DNA of 64,000 nucleotides from an uncultured Eubacteriales bacterium (GCA_900315255.1 OMYH01000007.1:32512-96511); one strand, 5' to 3'. Positions 32,234-41,508 are shown, numbered from the stretch's first letter. A program made the numbers and translations. The notes: generated by a model from the sequence alone, not told the origin.

Positions 32234-33592
32234 TTATATTGCGGAAACAAGAAACAGAGATGAGAGTATCAGCACTACCATGCATACGATAACGGTAGCC
32301 GATGACAGGAACATCTTGTTAAGCTCTTTGAAGGAATAGTTCGTTCCCGGCTTTTTCTGTTCAAAGATCTCATTGTGATTTTTCACGAGGTAGTAAACAG
32401 CGAATATTCCGGCAATTATCAGAACAAACATTACTGCATTTTCTATCAGAGAGCTTAGCGATGATTCAAGCAGGTCGGACATCGCTGTCATGATCACGGC
32501 AAAGAAATTGTTGCCAAAGTGTATTAAAATGCTCGGCAGCATAGAATCGGATTTAACTCTTACAAACGCTGCGACCAAGCCTACAATAAACGCAAACGGG
32601 ATCTGAACAAAGTTGCCGTGAAGAAGTCCGAAAAGGAATGCGCTTGCGAAAATAGCGAACATTTCATCGTGCTTTTTAAGAACTCCGAGCACAACGCCTC
32701 TGAATGCGAATTCCTCCACAAGAGCAGGGATAACAGCGGTGCATATCGAGCCGAATATAATATCTGCCAGACCCGAAGCGCTTTTCTGGTCAAGGGAGGA
32801 TTCGAGGTCTATGCCGAATAGAGTCATGTTCTGTATGAGAACCGATACGGCGATCTGGGCTATCATGCAAACTGACATACCTGCTACGACAAGCGCAGCG
32901 AGATATTTCCCTTCGAGCTTCTTAAACGGGAACAACTCGTTCATGGGGATCTTTGAAGCCTTTGCCAGAATAACAGACGGGATAAATATACCGAGCAGCG
33001 ACGCCAGACCTTCATATGCGTAAAAACCGATAGGCGAAAAGCCCATATAAGGATCGTCGGTCGTCGGCGTGTTTTCGATAACTCCCGATATAAAGCTGAT
33101 TACCATGATGATTATTCCGACAAGGAAAAGCGAGCCTAACAGCACAAGAGTAGCTGTGCCGGAGAAGGTAAAGGATTTCTTTATCTCGTTTTTCTTGATT
33201 TCTTCGGGACTCGGCTGATAATAATAACGGTAGCCGTTCGGTACATTCGTGTATGCAGGCTGCATAGGCGGACGATACATATTGTTCGGCACGTTCTGTA
33301 CCGTAGGACGGTACATATTGTTCGGTATGTTCTGAACGGGCGGACGATATACATTGTTGGGTTCGTTCTGTACCGGAGGACGGTACAGATTGTTCGGTAC
33401 ATTCTGCATAGGCGGTCTGTACATATTGTTGGGAACGTTCTGTACAGGCGGAGTGTCGGGCTGCGACACAGGTGCCTGCGGATAATCAGGTCTGATCTGC
33501 TGTGGCTTACGCATGGTGTAAACCTTCTCTTCAAATGACTTTCCGTCGGGAACGTTGTTCTGTGGTAAGCTGTTCATACTTTCGTCGTTCAT
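32234..33592 (-). CDS. CPBP-family intramembrane protease with N-terminal Pro/Asn/Tyr repeats
   Basis: This 452-residue protein has a hydrophilic N-terminal third (about 1-140) dominated by 12-residue repeats of the type RPPVQNVPNNMY. About eight membrane helices follow. CPBP (Abi) motifs are present: EEFAFRG (EExxxR), FLFGLLHGNF and IHFGNNF. The family cleaves or processes membrane substrates and in some bacteria gives bacteriocin immunity. The repeat head is probably cytoplasmic and could bind partners. The ATG after AAGGAG was chosen over a GTG two codons upstream. tadA follows with a four-base gap. Confidence 0.88.
   Translation of the reverse strand: MNDESMNSLPQNNVPDGKSFEEKVYTMRKPQQIRPDYPQAPVSQPDTPPVQNVPNNMYRPPMQNVPNNLYRPPVQNEPNNVYRPPVQNIPNNMYRPTVQNVPNNMYRPPMQPAYTNVPNGYRYYYQPSPEEIKKNEIKKSFTFSGTATLVLLGSLFLVGIIIMVISFISGVIENTPTTDDPYMGFSPIGFYAYEGLASLLGIFIPSVILAKASKIPMNELFPFKKLEGKYLAALVVAGMSVCMIAQIAVSVLIQNMTLFGIDLESSLDQKSASGLADIIFGSICTAVIPALVEEFAFRGVVLGVLKKHDEMFAIFASAFLFGLLHGNFVQIPFAFIVGLVAAFVRVKSDSMLPSILIHFGNNFFAVIMTAMSDLLESSLSSLIENAVMFVLIIAGIFAVYYLVKNHNEIFEQKKPGTNYSFKELNKMFLSSATVIVCMVVLILSSLFLVSAI
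33250..33456 (-). repeat. 36-bp tandem repeat in the CPBP gene
   Basis: About five to six diverged 36-bp units code for RPPVQNVPNNMY. Third-position changes among units show that the protein repeat is conserved while the DNA drifts. Confidence 0.85.
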
Positions 33593-33733
33593 TTTCACAT
33601 CTCCTTCTTAATAATCTTCTATAATTCGGGAATTATCGGAAAAAGGGGATTTCAGGGTGATAGATTCTCTATATTATATATAACTTTACAAACCTATCCC
33701 CGATTTTCCCGAATCCCGTTTTTCGGTTTAAGA

Positions 33734-35476
33734 TTACATACTCTCGGGTACGGTAATATTGAACATGGTCAAAACGTTGGCAATCACGGATCTTACAGCA
33801 ATACAAAGCGTAAGCCTTGCCTGCATAAGCGGCTCGTCCTCGCCCTTTACACGGCAGGCGTTGTAGAACTTATGGAACAGCGTCGCAAGCTCGGTGACAT
33901 ACCTTGTGATCTTCGTCGGGTCATAGCTCTTGGCTGAGCTTATTATCTCCTCGGTGTATGCGGCTAAATGTGTGATAAGGTCGATTTCCTCGGGTTCTCT
34001 GAGCAGCTCAAGCTCCTCGGCAGTGCATTCTCTCTGTGAGATTCCCTCAGCTGCAAGCGCTTTGATAATTGAGCAGATTCTTGCATGGGCATACTGTACA
34101 TAGTATACAGGGTTCTGATTATCCTGAGTTACTGCGAGACCCAGGTCGAAATCCATCTGAGTGTTTGCCTCTCTTGTGTTGAAGAGAAATCTTGCGGAAT
34201 CAACGGGTACTTCCTCAAGGAGATCGCCAAGCTGGATAGCCTTACCTGTACGCTTGCTCATTCTGACAAGCTCGCCGTCACGCATGAGCTTAACAAGCTG
34301 CATGAGCACAACATAAACGCTGTCACCGTCGTAGCCTATTGCATTCATAGCGCCTTTAAGCCGTGCAACGTGACCGTGATGATCTGCGCCCCATACGTTT
34401 ATGAGAGTTTTGAATCCCCTGTCGAATTTGTTTTTATGATATGCTATATCGGCGGTGAAGTAGGTAGGATTGCCGTTTGCACGAATAATAACATCGTCCT
34501 TTAATTCAAGCTTTTCTATTTCTTCGGCAGTTTTTCCCTGCTTCTCCAAAAGCTCTGTTACGACCTGCTTGTTTTTATACCACACAGCGCCGTCTTTCTC
34601 ATAGGTGAGTCCCTTATTCTTCAGAATTTCTACGACCTCTTTAACAGCTCCGCTCTTATGAAGCTCGCTTTCGAAGAACCATTTGTCATATTCTATTCTG
34701 TACTTCTTCATATCCGCCTGCATTTTGGCTATATTTTTCGGTAAGGCAAAATCAACAAGAGCTTGCTTGCGGACGCCCTCTTCGGCATTGATCAGATCCT
34801 TTCCGTTTTCTTCTATATACAGTTTAACTGCGTCGATAATGTCCGCTCCCTGATAGCCGTCCTCGGGAAATTCTATCGAATCGTATCCGTTGACCTCCTG
34901 AATAAAACGCGCGTTCAGGGAATTTGCAAATTTTTCGATCTGATTACCTGCGTCGTTTACGTAGAATTCTCTCCAGACATCATATCCGGCTTTGTCAAGT
35001 ACCGCTGCCAGGCAGTCGCCCAATGCGCCGCCTCTTGCGTTGCCCATGTGCATGGGACCTGTAGGATTGGCGGATACGAACTCTACCATCACCTTTTCAT
35101 TCCTGCCGTAATCGCTGCGGCCGTAATTGTCGCCGGAGTCTGTTACTTCCTTCAGGACATCGGAGTAGTACCTCGGGGAAAGAAAAAAATTGATGAATCC
35201 CGGACCTGCGATCTCGCAGCGGTCGATGTATGTGTCCGAAAGATCGATGTTTCCGACAACAGCGGCTGCGATCTTCTGAGGAGCTGTGCGGAACACCCTT
35301 GCGCAGGCCATCGCTGCGTTGGTTGCAAAATCGCCGTTTTTCTTGTCGGCAGGCTTTTCTATAATGAAATCAGGCAGCTCGGCTTTGATAAGCTCGCCAT
35401 TCTCCATAGCCTTGTCAAAAGCACGGGCAACGGCAGCCTTCAGCTTGCTTGCTGCATTAATTGCTGTTTTAGACAT
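33734..35476 (-). CDS. argS: arginyl-tRNA synthetase
   Basis: This 580-residue class I synthetase attaches arginine to tRNA-Arg. The HIGH-type motif appears as ANPTGPMHMGNARGGALGD, the KMSKS region as RMSKRTGK, and the C-terminal DALR anticodon-binding domain covers about 460-580 (YAHARICSIIKAL). Length is standard. AAAAGGAG precedes the ATG. It is the last gene of the murI-DUF1934-argS unit. Confidence 0.97.
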   Translation of the reverse strand: MSKTAINAASKLKAAVARAFDKAMENGELIKAELPDFIIEKPADKKNGDFATNAAMACARVFRTAPQKIAAAVVGNIDLSDTYIDRCEIAGPGFINFFLSPRYYSDVLKEVTDSGDNYGRSDYGRNEKVMVEFVSANPTGPMHMGNARGGALGDCLAAVLDKAGYDVWREFYVNDAGNQIEKFANSLNARFIQEVNGYDSIEFPEDGYQGADIIDAVKLYIEENGKDLINAEEGVRKQALVDFALPKNIAKMQADMKKYRIEYDKWFFESELHKSGAVKEVVEILKNKGLTYEKDGAVWYKNKQVVTELLEKQGKTAEEIEKLELKDDVIIRANGNPTYFTADIAYHKNKFDRGFKTLINVWGADHHGHVARLKGAMNAIGYDGDSVYVVLMQLVKLMRDGELVRMSKRTGKAIQLGDLLEEVPVDSARFLFNTREANTQMDFDLGLAVTQDNQNPVYYVQYAHARICSIIKALAAEGISQRECTAEELELLREPEEIDLITHLAAYTEEIISSAKSYDPTKITRYVTELATLFHKFYNACRVKGEDEPLMQARLTLCIAVRSVIANVLTMFNITVPESM

Positions 35477-35491
35477 GATATATAACTCCTT

Positions 35492-35950
35492 TTAACTGTG
35501 TTTATTTTCTCTCAATGAAATATCAAGCCGATGATGACGGATATTTTCCTTTTCGATATCGGTGGTGTAGCATACCGATATCCTGCACTCGTTTTCTTTT
35601 GCCCTGACGATTAAAGACGTGGTGAATATCCCCATCTCAAACGACCCGAACGGCGTGTTGTAAACACATAAATGCCGCATATCCTTCTCAAGCACAAGGA
35701 TCGACGAAATACCGTCCTTTGTTGATTTTGTGAGTGTAAGTCTGTTGTCCGGGTGTACGGTGATAGTGTTGAGAATAAAGTCATCGGATTTTTTGTTTAC
35801 GTTGTTTTCTTCAGGGTATTCTTTGTATGTGAGCTTAATCTCGCTGTCACCGTAAATGTATTCCGCAATTGATGTGAGTCCTATTTCCTCGGTGTCACCG
35901 TCGTCATCATAGGTTATTTTTCCTTTCATATTAATGATGTATTCTTTCAA
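35492..35950 (-). CDS. DUF1934 (YwiB-like) protein
   Basis: This 152-residue beta-rich, lipocalin-like small protein of the DUF1934 family is commonly found just upstream of argS in Firmicutes. Its function is not established. The start is a TTG with AAGGACGTG upstream; an in-frame ATG seven codons later has no ribosome site. It lies 15 bases before argS and 12 bases after murI, so all three are co-transcribed. Confidence 0.85.
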   Translation of the reverse strand: MKEYIINMKGKITYDDDGDTEEIGLTSIAEYIYGDSEIKLTYKEYPEENNVNKKSDDFILNTITVHPDNRLTLTKSTKDGISSILVLEKDMRHLCVYNTPFGSFEMGIFTTSLIVRAKENECRISVCYTTDIEKENIRHHRLDISLRENKHS

Positions 35951-35962
35951 GCTTTCACGTCC

Positions 35963-36775
35963 TTAATAATTATGAATATCGACACGGCTAACATTTTCCC
36001 CGATGTTGGAACGCAAAAAGATAGTTGCGATCCTGGAGAAGCTTTCTGTTCTGTCGCTTACAAAAAAACCGCACTCTCCGGGTTGTTCGGAGTCGTTGAG
36101 CAGCGATTTCTCTGCAAGTATGGAGGCGGCAAAACGAGCCGTTTCCTTACCGCTGTCGATGAGCTTTACATCGGGACCCACATATTCTCCGATAACAGGT
36201 TTGAGGATTGGATAATGGGTGCAGCCGAGAATTATAGTGTCTACCTTCTGCTCTTTCAGAATGCCGAGGTATCTCTCTACTGTAAGCGAGGCGATCGGAT
36301 CGTCTGTTCCGAAAAAGCCCTCTTCGACAATAGGCACGAACAGCGGACAGTCCTTCTGAAACACACGAATGCCTGCGTCAAGCTTCTCTATTTCTTTTTT
36401 ATATGCCCCTGCCGAAATTGTGGCACGAGTGCCTATTACACCGATCCTGCCGTTTTTTGTTGCCTCAACTGCCGCTTTTGCGGTTGGTGCAATAACATTG
36501 ATATACGGAACGGGAAGCTCCTCTCCCAGTTCGGTTGCGGTAGAGCTTACCGTACCGCAGGCAGCGATCACCATCTTGACATTCTTGCTTAACAAGAAAC
36601 GGGCGTCTTGTGAGGCGTATCGCTTGATCGTTTCAACACTCCTGTTTCCGTAGGGAACTCTGCCCGTATCTCCGAAATATATAATATTCTCATGCGGCAT
36701 GATCTCTCTGAGCTGCTTTACGGCAGTAAGACCGCCCAGTCCCGAATCAAATACTCCGATAGGTTGATTGGACAT
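35963..36775 (-). CDS. murI: glutamate racemase
   Basis: This 270-residue enzyme makes D-glutamate for peptidoglycan. The two catalytic cysteines lie in MVIAACGTVSST and IILGCTHYPIL. GVFDSGLGGLTAVKQL opens the protein and the DTGRVPYG loop is present. Length is standard. GGAGG precedes the ATG. It is the first gene of the argS unit. Confidence 0.96.
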   Translation of the reverse strand: MSNQPIGVFDSGLGGLTAVKQLREIMPHENIIYFGDTGRVPYGNRSVETIKRYASQDARFLLSKNVKMVIAACGTVSSTATELGEELPVPYINVIAPTAKAAVEATKNGRIGVIGTRATISAGAYKKEIEKLDAGIRVFQKDCPLFVPIVEEGFFGTDDPIASLTVERYLGILKEQKVDTIILGCTHYPILKPVIGEYVGPDVKLIDSGKETARFAASILAEKSLLNDSEQPGECGFFVSDRTESFSRIATIFLRSNIGENVSRVDIHNY

Positions 36776-36943
36776 AAATAAACCTCCGATCGTGTTAATA
36801 GATTACTCTCAATAACTCATTTTACCATAAACAAGCCCCTTGTGCAATTATTATTTCAAATTTTCGGGATAAAAAGTAGTGACAAATAAACATTTATGAG
36901 TTATAATCATATTATTATATGAAAAAGGAAAGGAAAGCTTGCT

Positions 36944-37771
36944 ATGATAAACAAGGCGTTTGATATTGTAAACAGAAAGGTCGAGGCAACTCTGTCAGAA
37001 CAGGGATATGTCCGCAAGAATGTTACCGGAACGGATTCAAACGAGCTGGTAACTCTTTATACAGGAGAGAGTACCGCATATTCCGTTTTGTATTATAAAG
37101 ATAAAAAGCATATGGTAATGAGAAGCTGCTCCATGACGGAGGACGGTCCCGACAATGAATGGAAAACAATAGGCACATGGATTTTTGACCCGTCCACAGA
37201 CGGAGAACGAGAGGCTGAGTCGATCGGAAACGATTTCGCCGAGAATGTATCGTCTCCGCTGTTCGTGCAGGCCTCTAAGGTACAGAAGAAAAAGAAAAAG
37301 AACAGCGATGACGGCAGCGGCGATCCGCTGTTTTTCTCCAAAAGACTCGTTGCGGTATTCCCCGAGCTGAAAGACGAGATCAAAGCAGAGGAGGACGGAT
37401 ACGAGCAGTTCAGAGGCGTGTTGTTTGCAAGAGAATTCATCGTACCGAAGATCGACAGGCTGCTCAGAGAAAACAAGAAGAGCGACATCGACAAGCTTGC
37501 TGATATTTTGTCGGCACAGTACGGCTACTGCGATCTCGACACACGCTCGATCATTACCATCGTTATACTTAATTCCATTACCAATGAGGATCAGAAAGAG
37601 ACTCTCAGAGAGAACATGAGCAGCGAGCTTATCAAAGCGTGGAAGGCCGCAGAGAAGTACAGAGGGAAAAAGGTCAAGCCCGCAAAGAAGAAGAAACAGT
37701 CATTTATGCAGAGAATGGCAGATCAGAGCATAGAGAACAGGAAGGCTTATATGAATCAGCTCAATCAGTAA
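36944..37771 (+). CDS. hypothetical hydrophilic protein
   Basis: I do not recognise this 275-residue protein. No signal peptide or membrane segment is visible. The N-terminal ~95 residues look like a compact alpha/beta fold, a Lys-rich patch KKKKKNSDDGSGD separates it from a mostly helical C-terminal half, and the end is again basic (KVKPAKKKKQSF). Basic patches might bind nucleic acid, but that is conjecture. AAAGGAAAG precedes the ATG. Its likely terminator contains the promoter of the next operon. Confidence 0.75.
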   Translation: MINKAFDIVNRKVEATLSEQGYVRKNVTGTDSNELVTLYTGESTAYSVLYYKDKKHMVMRSCSMTEDGPDNEWKTIGTWIFDPSTDGEREAESIGNDFAENVSSPLFVQASKVQKKKKKNSDDGSGDPLFFSKRLVAVFPELKDEIKAEEDGYEQFRGVLFAREFIVPKIDRLLRENKKSDIDKLADILSAQYGYCDLDTRSIITIVILNSITNEDQKETLRENMSSELIKAWKAAEKYRGKKVKPAKKKKQSFMQRMADQSIENRKAYMNQLNQ

Positions 37772-37822
37772 ATGATGCAAATTTGTCCCGCAGAAATTAC
37801 GGGCAGCGACAAAAATATTCTG

Positions 37823-37889
37823 AAAACCCCTTGACAGTTTCCGTTAACTGTGGTAAGATTAATTTACCTCGCAAGGGGTTTTATTTTTT
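37823..37889 (+). terminator. terminator of the upstream gene, enclosing the rpmG promoter
   Basis: AAAACCCCTTG (37823-37833) is the exact reverse complement of CAAGGGGTTTT (37872-37882), followed by ATTTTTTG. A nested hairpin ACAGTT/AACTGT lies at 37834-37851. The rpmG promoter -35 box begins inside the left arm. Confidence 0.7.
37831..37859 (+). promoter_or_regulatory. promoter of rpmG-secE-nusG
   Basis: TTGACA (37831-37836) and TAAGAT (37854-37859) are separated by 17 bases, about 83 bases upstream of rpmG. Confidence 0.8.
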
Positions 37890-37941
37890 GTGCCCTTTTG
37901 AGGGAGGCTAAATTTACCGCAAAAACGGAGGTGCCGCTACA

Positions 37942-38091
37942 ATGAGAGTGAAAATTACACTAGCCTGCACTGAGTGCAAACAGCGAAACTACAACACCAT
38001 GAAGAACAAAAAGAACGATCCCGACAGACTTGAAATGAACAAGTACTGCAGATTCTGCAAGAAGCATACTCTGCATAAGGAAACAAAGTAA
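37942..38091 (+). CDS. rpmG: 50S ribosomal protein L33
   Basis: This 49-residue protein reads [19 protein letters not shown] at the start and [16 protein letters not shown] at the end, the zinc-binding (C+) form with two CxxC pairs. It binds 23S rRNA near the E site. It is short but unmistakable. CGGAGGTG precedes the ATG. secE follows after 16 bases, the standard rpmG-secE-nusG order. Confidence 0.96.
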   Translation: MRVKITLACTECKQRNYNTMKNKKNDPDRLEMNKYCRFCKKHTLHKETK

Positions 38092-38107
38092 TAACGGAGG
38101 GGACACT

Positions 38108-38458
38108 ATGGCTGAAAAAAAGAATAAGGCCGCAGCAAAGGATGACAGCAAGAAGGCAGCAGAGATGAAAGAATCCAAGGCAGCTAAGGAAACAAAGGCA
38201 GCCAAGGATACCGCATCGTCAAAAGCGAAGTCATCCGATAAGAAAGCAGCCGAGAAGAAGCCGTCTGTTTTTTCCAGAATCGCTAAGTATTTCAGAGAAT
38301 GCAAGAGTGAAGTAAAGAAGATCGTATGGCCGACTCCGAAGGCTACATTCAAGAACACGGGCATTGTGCTCGCAGTTCTGATTGTGATCGGACTGCTGAT
38401 ATTCGGTCTTGATACCGGCTTGGTAGCTTTGCTTCGTCTGATAATGAACATCGGATAA
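38108..38458 (+). CDS. secE: preprotein translocase subunit SecE
   Basis: This 116-residue protein has the conserved SecE core at the C-terminus (FFRECKSEVKKIVWPTPKATFKNT-like segment, then one membrane helix). An unusually long N-terminal extension of about 55 residues is almost entirely Lys, Ala, Glu, Asp and Ser. The core clamps SecY in the membrane. The role of the charged extension is unknown; similar low-complexity heads occur on SecE in other Firmicutes. GGAGGGG precedes the ATG. Confidence 0.94.
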   Translation: MAEKKNKAAAKDDSKKAAEMKESKAAKETKAAKDTASSKAKSSDKKAAEKKPSVFSRIAKYFRECKSEVKKIVWPTPKATFKNTGIVLAVLIVIGLLIFGLDTGLVALLRLIMNIG

Positions 38459-38497
38459 GACAATCGGTTGCGTTTGATTATGAAAGGATGATGTTCA

Positions 38498-39028
38498 GTG
38501 TCTGACAACGAAGATTTGGGATTCAGATGGTATGTTGTTCATACCTACTCCGGTTATGAGGACAAGGTTGCCTCAACACTTGAAACAACTATAAAGAACA
38601 GAGCCTTGCATGATCTTTTTGAAGAAGTCAAGGTTCCGACAGAGTTAGTTCAGGAAACTGTCGATGGTAAGACAAAAGAGGTTAAACGCAAGATTTACCC
38701 GGGATATGTTTTTATCAAAATGGTGCATACGGACGAGTCCTGGCATATTGTCAAAAACATCAGAGGATGTACAGGATTTGTCGGTCCCGAATCAAAGCCC
38801 GTGCCGCTGACGGACACCGAGGCAGAGAAGATGGGAGTCGAAGCTCGCCGCGTTGAGCTTCCGTTCAATATCGGAGATTCGGTTCGCATTATCGGCGGAT
38901 ATCTGAAGGGTCAGATAGGCCGTGTGTTGGAGATCGATATTGAGAATAACGTGGTAAAGCTGAGCATAGATATGCTCGGACGTGCAACAACAGAGATTGA
39001 TCTTGATATGGTGGATACACTGGAATAA
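38498..39028 (+). CDS. nusG: transcription termination/antitermination factor NusG
   Basis: This 176-residue protein has the NGN domain (RWYVVHTYSGYEDKVA, KRKIYPGYVFIKM, GCTGFVGPESKPVPLT) and a C-terminal KOW domain (GDSVRIIGGYLKGQIGRVLEID). It binds RNA polymerase and couples it to Rho or to ribosomes. The start codon is GTG, with AAAGGATG upstream. It is followed by rplK after about 90 bases. Confidence 0.96.
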   Translation: MSDNEDLGFRWYVVHTYSGYEDKVASTLETTIKNRALHDLFEEVKVPTELVQETVDGKTKEVKRKIYPGYVFIKMVHTDESWHIVKNIRGCTGFVGPESKPVPLTDTEAEKMGVEARRVELPFNIGDSVRIIGGYLKGQIGRVLEIDIENNVVKLSIDMLGRATTEIDLDMVDTLE

Positions 39029-39120
39029 GATCAAAGGCAGTCGGAAGACTGCTTGCGTGGGAGGAATGAAATTTATTTAAGCATTCCGTTATACCACATA
39101 TTATGGAGGTGCGAATTAAA

Positions 39121-39546
39121 ATGGCTCAGAAGGTAACAGGATTTATTAAGCTCCAGATACCTGCCGGTAAAGCAACACCGGCTCCGCCTGTTGGTCCTGC
39201 ATTAGGTCAGCATGGCGTAAACATTATGGCGTTCACAAAGGAATTCAACGAGCGCACAAAGAATGACGTTGGCATGATCATTCCTGTAGTTATTACAGTT
39301 TATGCAGACCGTTCTTTCACATTCGTTACAAAGACCCCGCCGGCAGCAGTTCTTATCAAGAAGGCTTGCAACATCAACAGCGGCTCGGGCGTACCGAACA
39401 AGAACAAGGTTGCAAATATTACCCGTGAGCAGGTCAGAAAGATTGCCGAGCAGAAGATGCCTGACTTGAATGCGTCAAGCGTTGAGTCTGCTATGAGCAT
39501 GATAGCGGGTACAGCACGCAGTATGGGTGTTGTAGTAGTTGACTAA
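39121..39546 (+). CDS. rplK: 50S ribosomal protein L11
   Basis: This 141-residue protein forms the GTPase-associated centre with 23S r[32 protein letters not shown] is the N-terminal thiostrepton-loop region and SMGVVVVD the end. TGGAGGTG precedes the chosen ATG; six extra in-frame codons upstream are not translated by this site. rplA follows. Confidence 0.97.
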   Translation: MAQKVTGFIKLQIPAGKATPAPPVGPALGQHGVNIMAFTKEFNERTKNDVGMIIPVVITVYADRSFTFVTKTPPAAVLIKKACNINSGSGVPNKNKVANITREQVRKIAEQKMPDLNASSVESAMSMIAGTARSMGVVVVD

Positions 39547-39616
39547 CTGACTAAACCCGGGTGGGAGGACGCAATCCCGCAATCCGCAATTACCACTCAA
39601 TAGGGAGGATAACTAA

Positions 39617-40312
39617 ATGAAACACGGTAAGAAGTATGTTGACGCTGCTAAGCAGATCGACAGAGCAAAATTTTATGAAACAAACGAGGCTTTTGACGCA
39701 GTGATTAAGACTGCGACGGCTAAGTTCGACGAAACAGTAGAAGTACACGTAAAGCTCGGCGTTGACGGCAGACATGCCGATCAGCAGGTAAGAGGCGCAA
39801 TCGTTCTTCCGAACGGTACAGGTAAGAACGTAAGAGTTCTTTGCATCTGCAAGGGCGATAAGGAAGAGATCGCTCGCGAGGCAGGAGCAGATTACGTTGG
39901 CGCAGAGGATATGACTCAGAAGATCCAGCAGGAAGGCTGGATGGATTTTGACGTCATCGTAACAACACCCGACTGCATGGGTCTTGTTGGCCGTCTTGGT
40001 AAGATCTTAGGACCCAGAGGTCTTATGCCGAACCCGAAGGCAGGTACTGTAACTCCCGATGTTGCAAAGGCGATTAAAGAGGCTAAGGCAGGTAAGATCG
40101 AGTATCGTCTTGATAAGACAAACATCATTCACTGCCCGATCGGCAAGGTTTCTTTCGGCTCAGAGAAGCTCCAGGAGAACTTTGACACACTGCTCGGTGC
40201 AATAGTTAAGGCTAAGCCTGCTGCTGCAAAGGGTCAGTATATCAAGTCCTGCGCAGTTGCATCAACAATGGGACCGTCTGTAAGAATTAATCCGAGCAAG
40301 TTTCAGGGTTGA
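39617..40312 (+). CDS. rplA: 50S ribosomal protein L1
   Basis: This 231-residue protein forms the L1 stalk. [46 protein letters not shown] and [15 protein letters not shown] are typical. L1 often represses its own operon by binding mRNA; the spacer ahead of it (39547-39616) has no obvious L1 mimic that I can confirm. GGGAGGAT precedes the ATG. Confidence 0.97.
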   Translation: MKHGKKYVDAAKQIDRAKFYETNEAFDAVIKTATAKFDETVEVHVKLGVDGRHADQQVRGAIVLPNGTGKNVRVLCICKGDKEEIAREAGADYVGAEDMTQKIQQEGWMDFDVIVTTPDCMGLVGRLGKILGPRGLMPNPKAGTVTPDVAKAIKEAKAGKIEYRLDKTNIIHCPIGKVSFGSEKLQENFDTLLGAIVKAKPAAAKGQYIKSCAVASTMGPSVRINPSKFQG

Positions 40313-40329
40313 TTTTTTCAAAAAAACAC

Positions 40330-40359
40330 TTGACACACATCTGTGGAGTGTGATATAAT
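40330..40359 (+). promoter_or_regulatory. promoter of rplJ-rplL
   Basis: TTGACA (40330-40335) and TATAAT (40354-40359) are separated by 18 bases. Transcription starts about 150 bases ahead of rplJ and covers the L10 leader. Confidence 0.85.
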
Positions 40360-40365
40360 AATTAA

Positions 40366-40490
40366 GCTGTTCCAAAGACAGCAGGTACTTTATGTATAAA
40401 GGGTTAAACCGCCTGCCGAGGATGTGCGTTTTAAGTGTATTATCATTGACTTAATATGCCTTTCTCGTGCTGCGGGAAAGGCTCTTTTGT
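40366..40490 (+). ncRNA. L10 leader (ribosomal protein autoregulatory element)
   Basis: The transcribed leader between the promoter and rplJ holds paired segments (GCAGG..CCTGC across 40381-40416) and ends in a Rho-independent hairpin, GCCTTTC (40458-40464) with GAAAGGC (40476-40482), followed by TCTTTTGTTT. Position, layout and terminator match L10 leaders, where the L10-L12 complex binds and promotes premature termination. Confidence 0.8.
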
Positions 40491-40518
40491 TTGAATAAAT
40501 TTCGGAGGTGAATTAATT

Positions 40519-41076
40519 TTGCCAAGTCAGAAGGTTCTTGAACAAAAGCAGGCAGTTGTTGCTGCTCTTACAGAACGTTTGCAGAACTCCGTTGCAGGTG
40601 TTGTTGTAAGCTATAAGGGTATCAATGTTGCCGACGATACAAAGCTCAGAAAGGATCTGCGTGAGGCAGGCGTTCAGTACACAGTTGTAAAGAACACATT
40701 GCTTTCCCGTGCAGCTGATAACGCAGGACTCAGCGACCTCAACGCTGTACTCGAGGGTACAACAGCTATCGCTACAAGCACCGAGGATCATGTTGCAGCA
40801 GCAAGAATTCTTTCTAAGTTCGCAGACAAGAATAAGGAATTTAAGATCAAGAGCGGTTACCTTGACGGTGCTGTAATAGGTCTTGAAACAATTTCAAGTC
40901 TTGCTAAGCTCCCGAGCAGAGAGGTGCTCCTTGCTACGGTATGCAACGCATTCAACGCTCCTATCGCAAGCCTCGCTCGCGCATTGCAGGCTATTGTTGA
41001 TAACGGCGGTGTTGAAGAGTCACTCGCTAAGAAGGCAGCAGGCGCAGACGCTGCCGAAGCACCTGCAGAGGCTTGA
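40519..41076 (+). CDS. rplJ: 50S ribosomal protein L10
   Basis: This 185-residue protein is the base of the ribosomal stalk that holds L7/L12 dimers. SYKGINVADDTKLRKDLREAGVQYTVVKNTLLSRA is typical. The start codon is TTG with GGAGGTG upstream, a weak initiation codon that may help set stoichiometry. The C-terminus is Ala/Glu-rich. It is controlled by the leader at 40366-40490. Confidence 0.96.
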   Translation: MPSQKVLEQKQAVVAALTERLQNSVAGVVVSYKGINVADDTKLRKDLREAGVQYTVVKNTLLSRAADNAGLSDLNAVLEGTTAIATSTEDHVAAARILSKFADKNKEFKIKSGYLDGAVIGLETISSLAKLPSREVLLATVCNAFNAPIASLARALQAIVDNGGVEESLAKKAAGADAAEAPAEA

Positions 41077-41135
41077 TCAGTCATTGCAGACATATTGTAT
41101 TAAAAATAAAATTTATTTTACGGAGGTAAATTATC

Positions 41136-41474
41136 ATGGCATCTGAGAAGATTACTGCTATTATTGAAGAAGTTAAGACACTCACAGTTCTTGAACTGTC
41201 TGAGCTTGTACACGCTATTGCAGTTGCTGCTCCGACAGAGGCTGCTGCTGCAGCTGAGGAGAAGACAGAGTTTGACGTAATTCTTAAGGCTGCAGGCCCT
41301 GAGAAGATCAAGGTTATCAAGGTTGTAAGAGAGATCACAGGTCTTGGTCTTAAGGAAGCTAAGGCTCTCGTTGACGGCGCTCCGAAGCCCGTTAAGGAAG
41401 GCGTTTCAAAGGACGACGCTGAGTCTATGAAGGCTAAGCTCGAAGAGGTTAAGGCTGAGGTTGAGATTAAGTAA
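41136..41474 (+). CDS. rplL: 50S ribosomal protein L7/L12
   Basis: This 112-residue protein has an N-terminal dimer domain, a short Ala/Glu hinge ([14 protein letters not shown]) and a C-terminal factor-binding domain ([45 protein letters not shown]). It recruits translational GTPases. It is slightly shorter than the common ~120 residues, mostly in the hinge. ACGGAGG precedes the ATG and a strong terminator follows. Confidence 0.97.
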   Translation: MASEKITAIIEEVKTLTVLELSELVHAIAVAAPTEAAAAAEEKTEFDVILKAAGPEKIKVIKVVREITGLGLKEAKALVDGAPKPVKEGVSKDDAESMKAKLEEVKAEVEIK

Positions 41475-41508
41475 TCTCATTTCCGGATACTTATTCTATT
41501 CAAACATT

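Noticed and set aside
33181-33534. Minus-strand open frame of Arg/Cys/Thr-rich repeats
   Set aside because: It is another frame of the 36-bp repeat inside the CPBP protease gene and has no family features.
34763-35485. 240-codon plus-strand open frame opposite argS
   Set aside because: It lies wholly within argS, which is certain; it is Cys/Val-rich shadow coding without a start signal.
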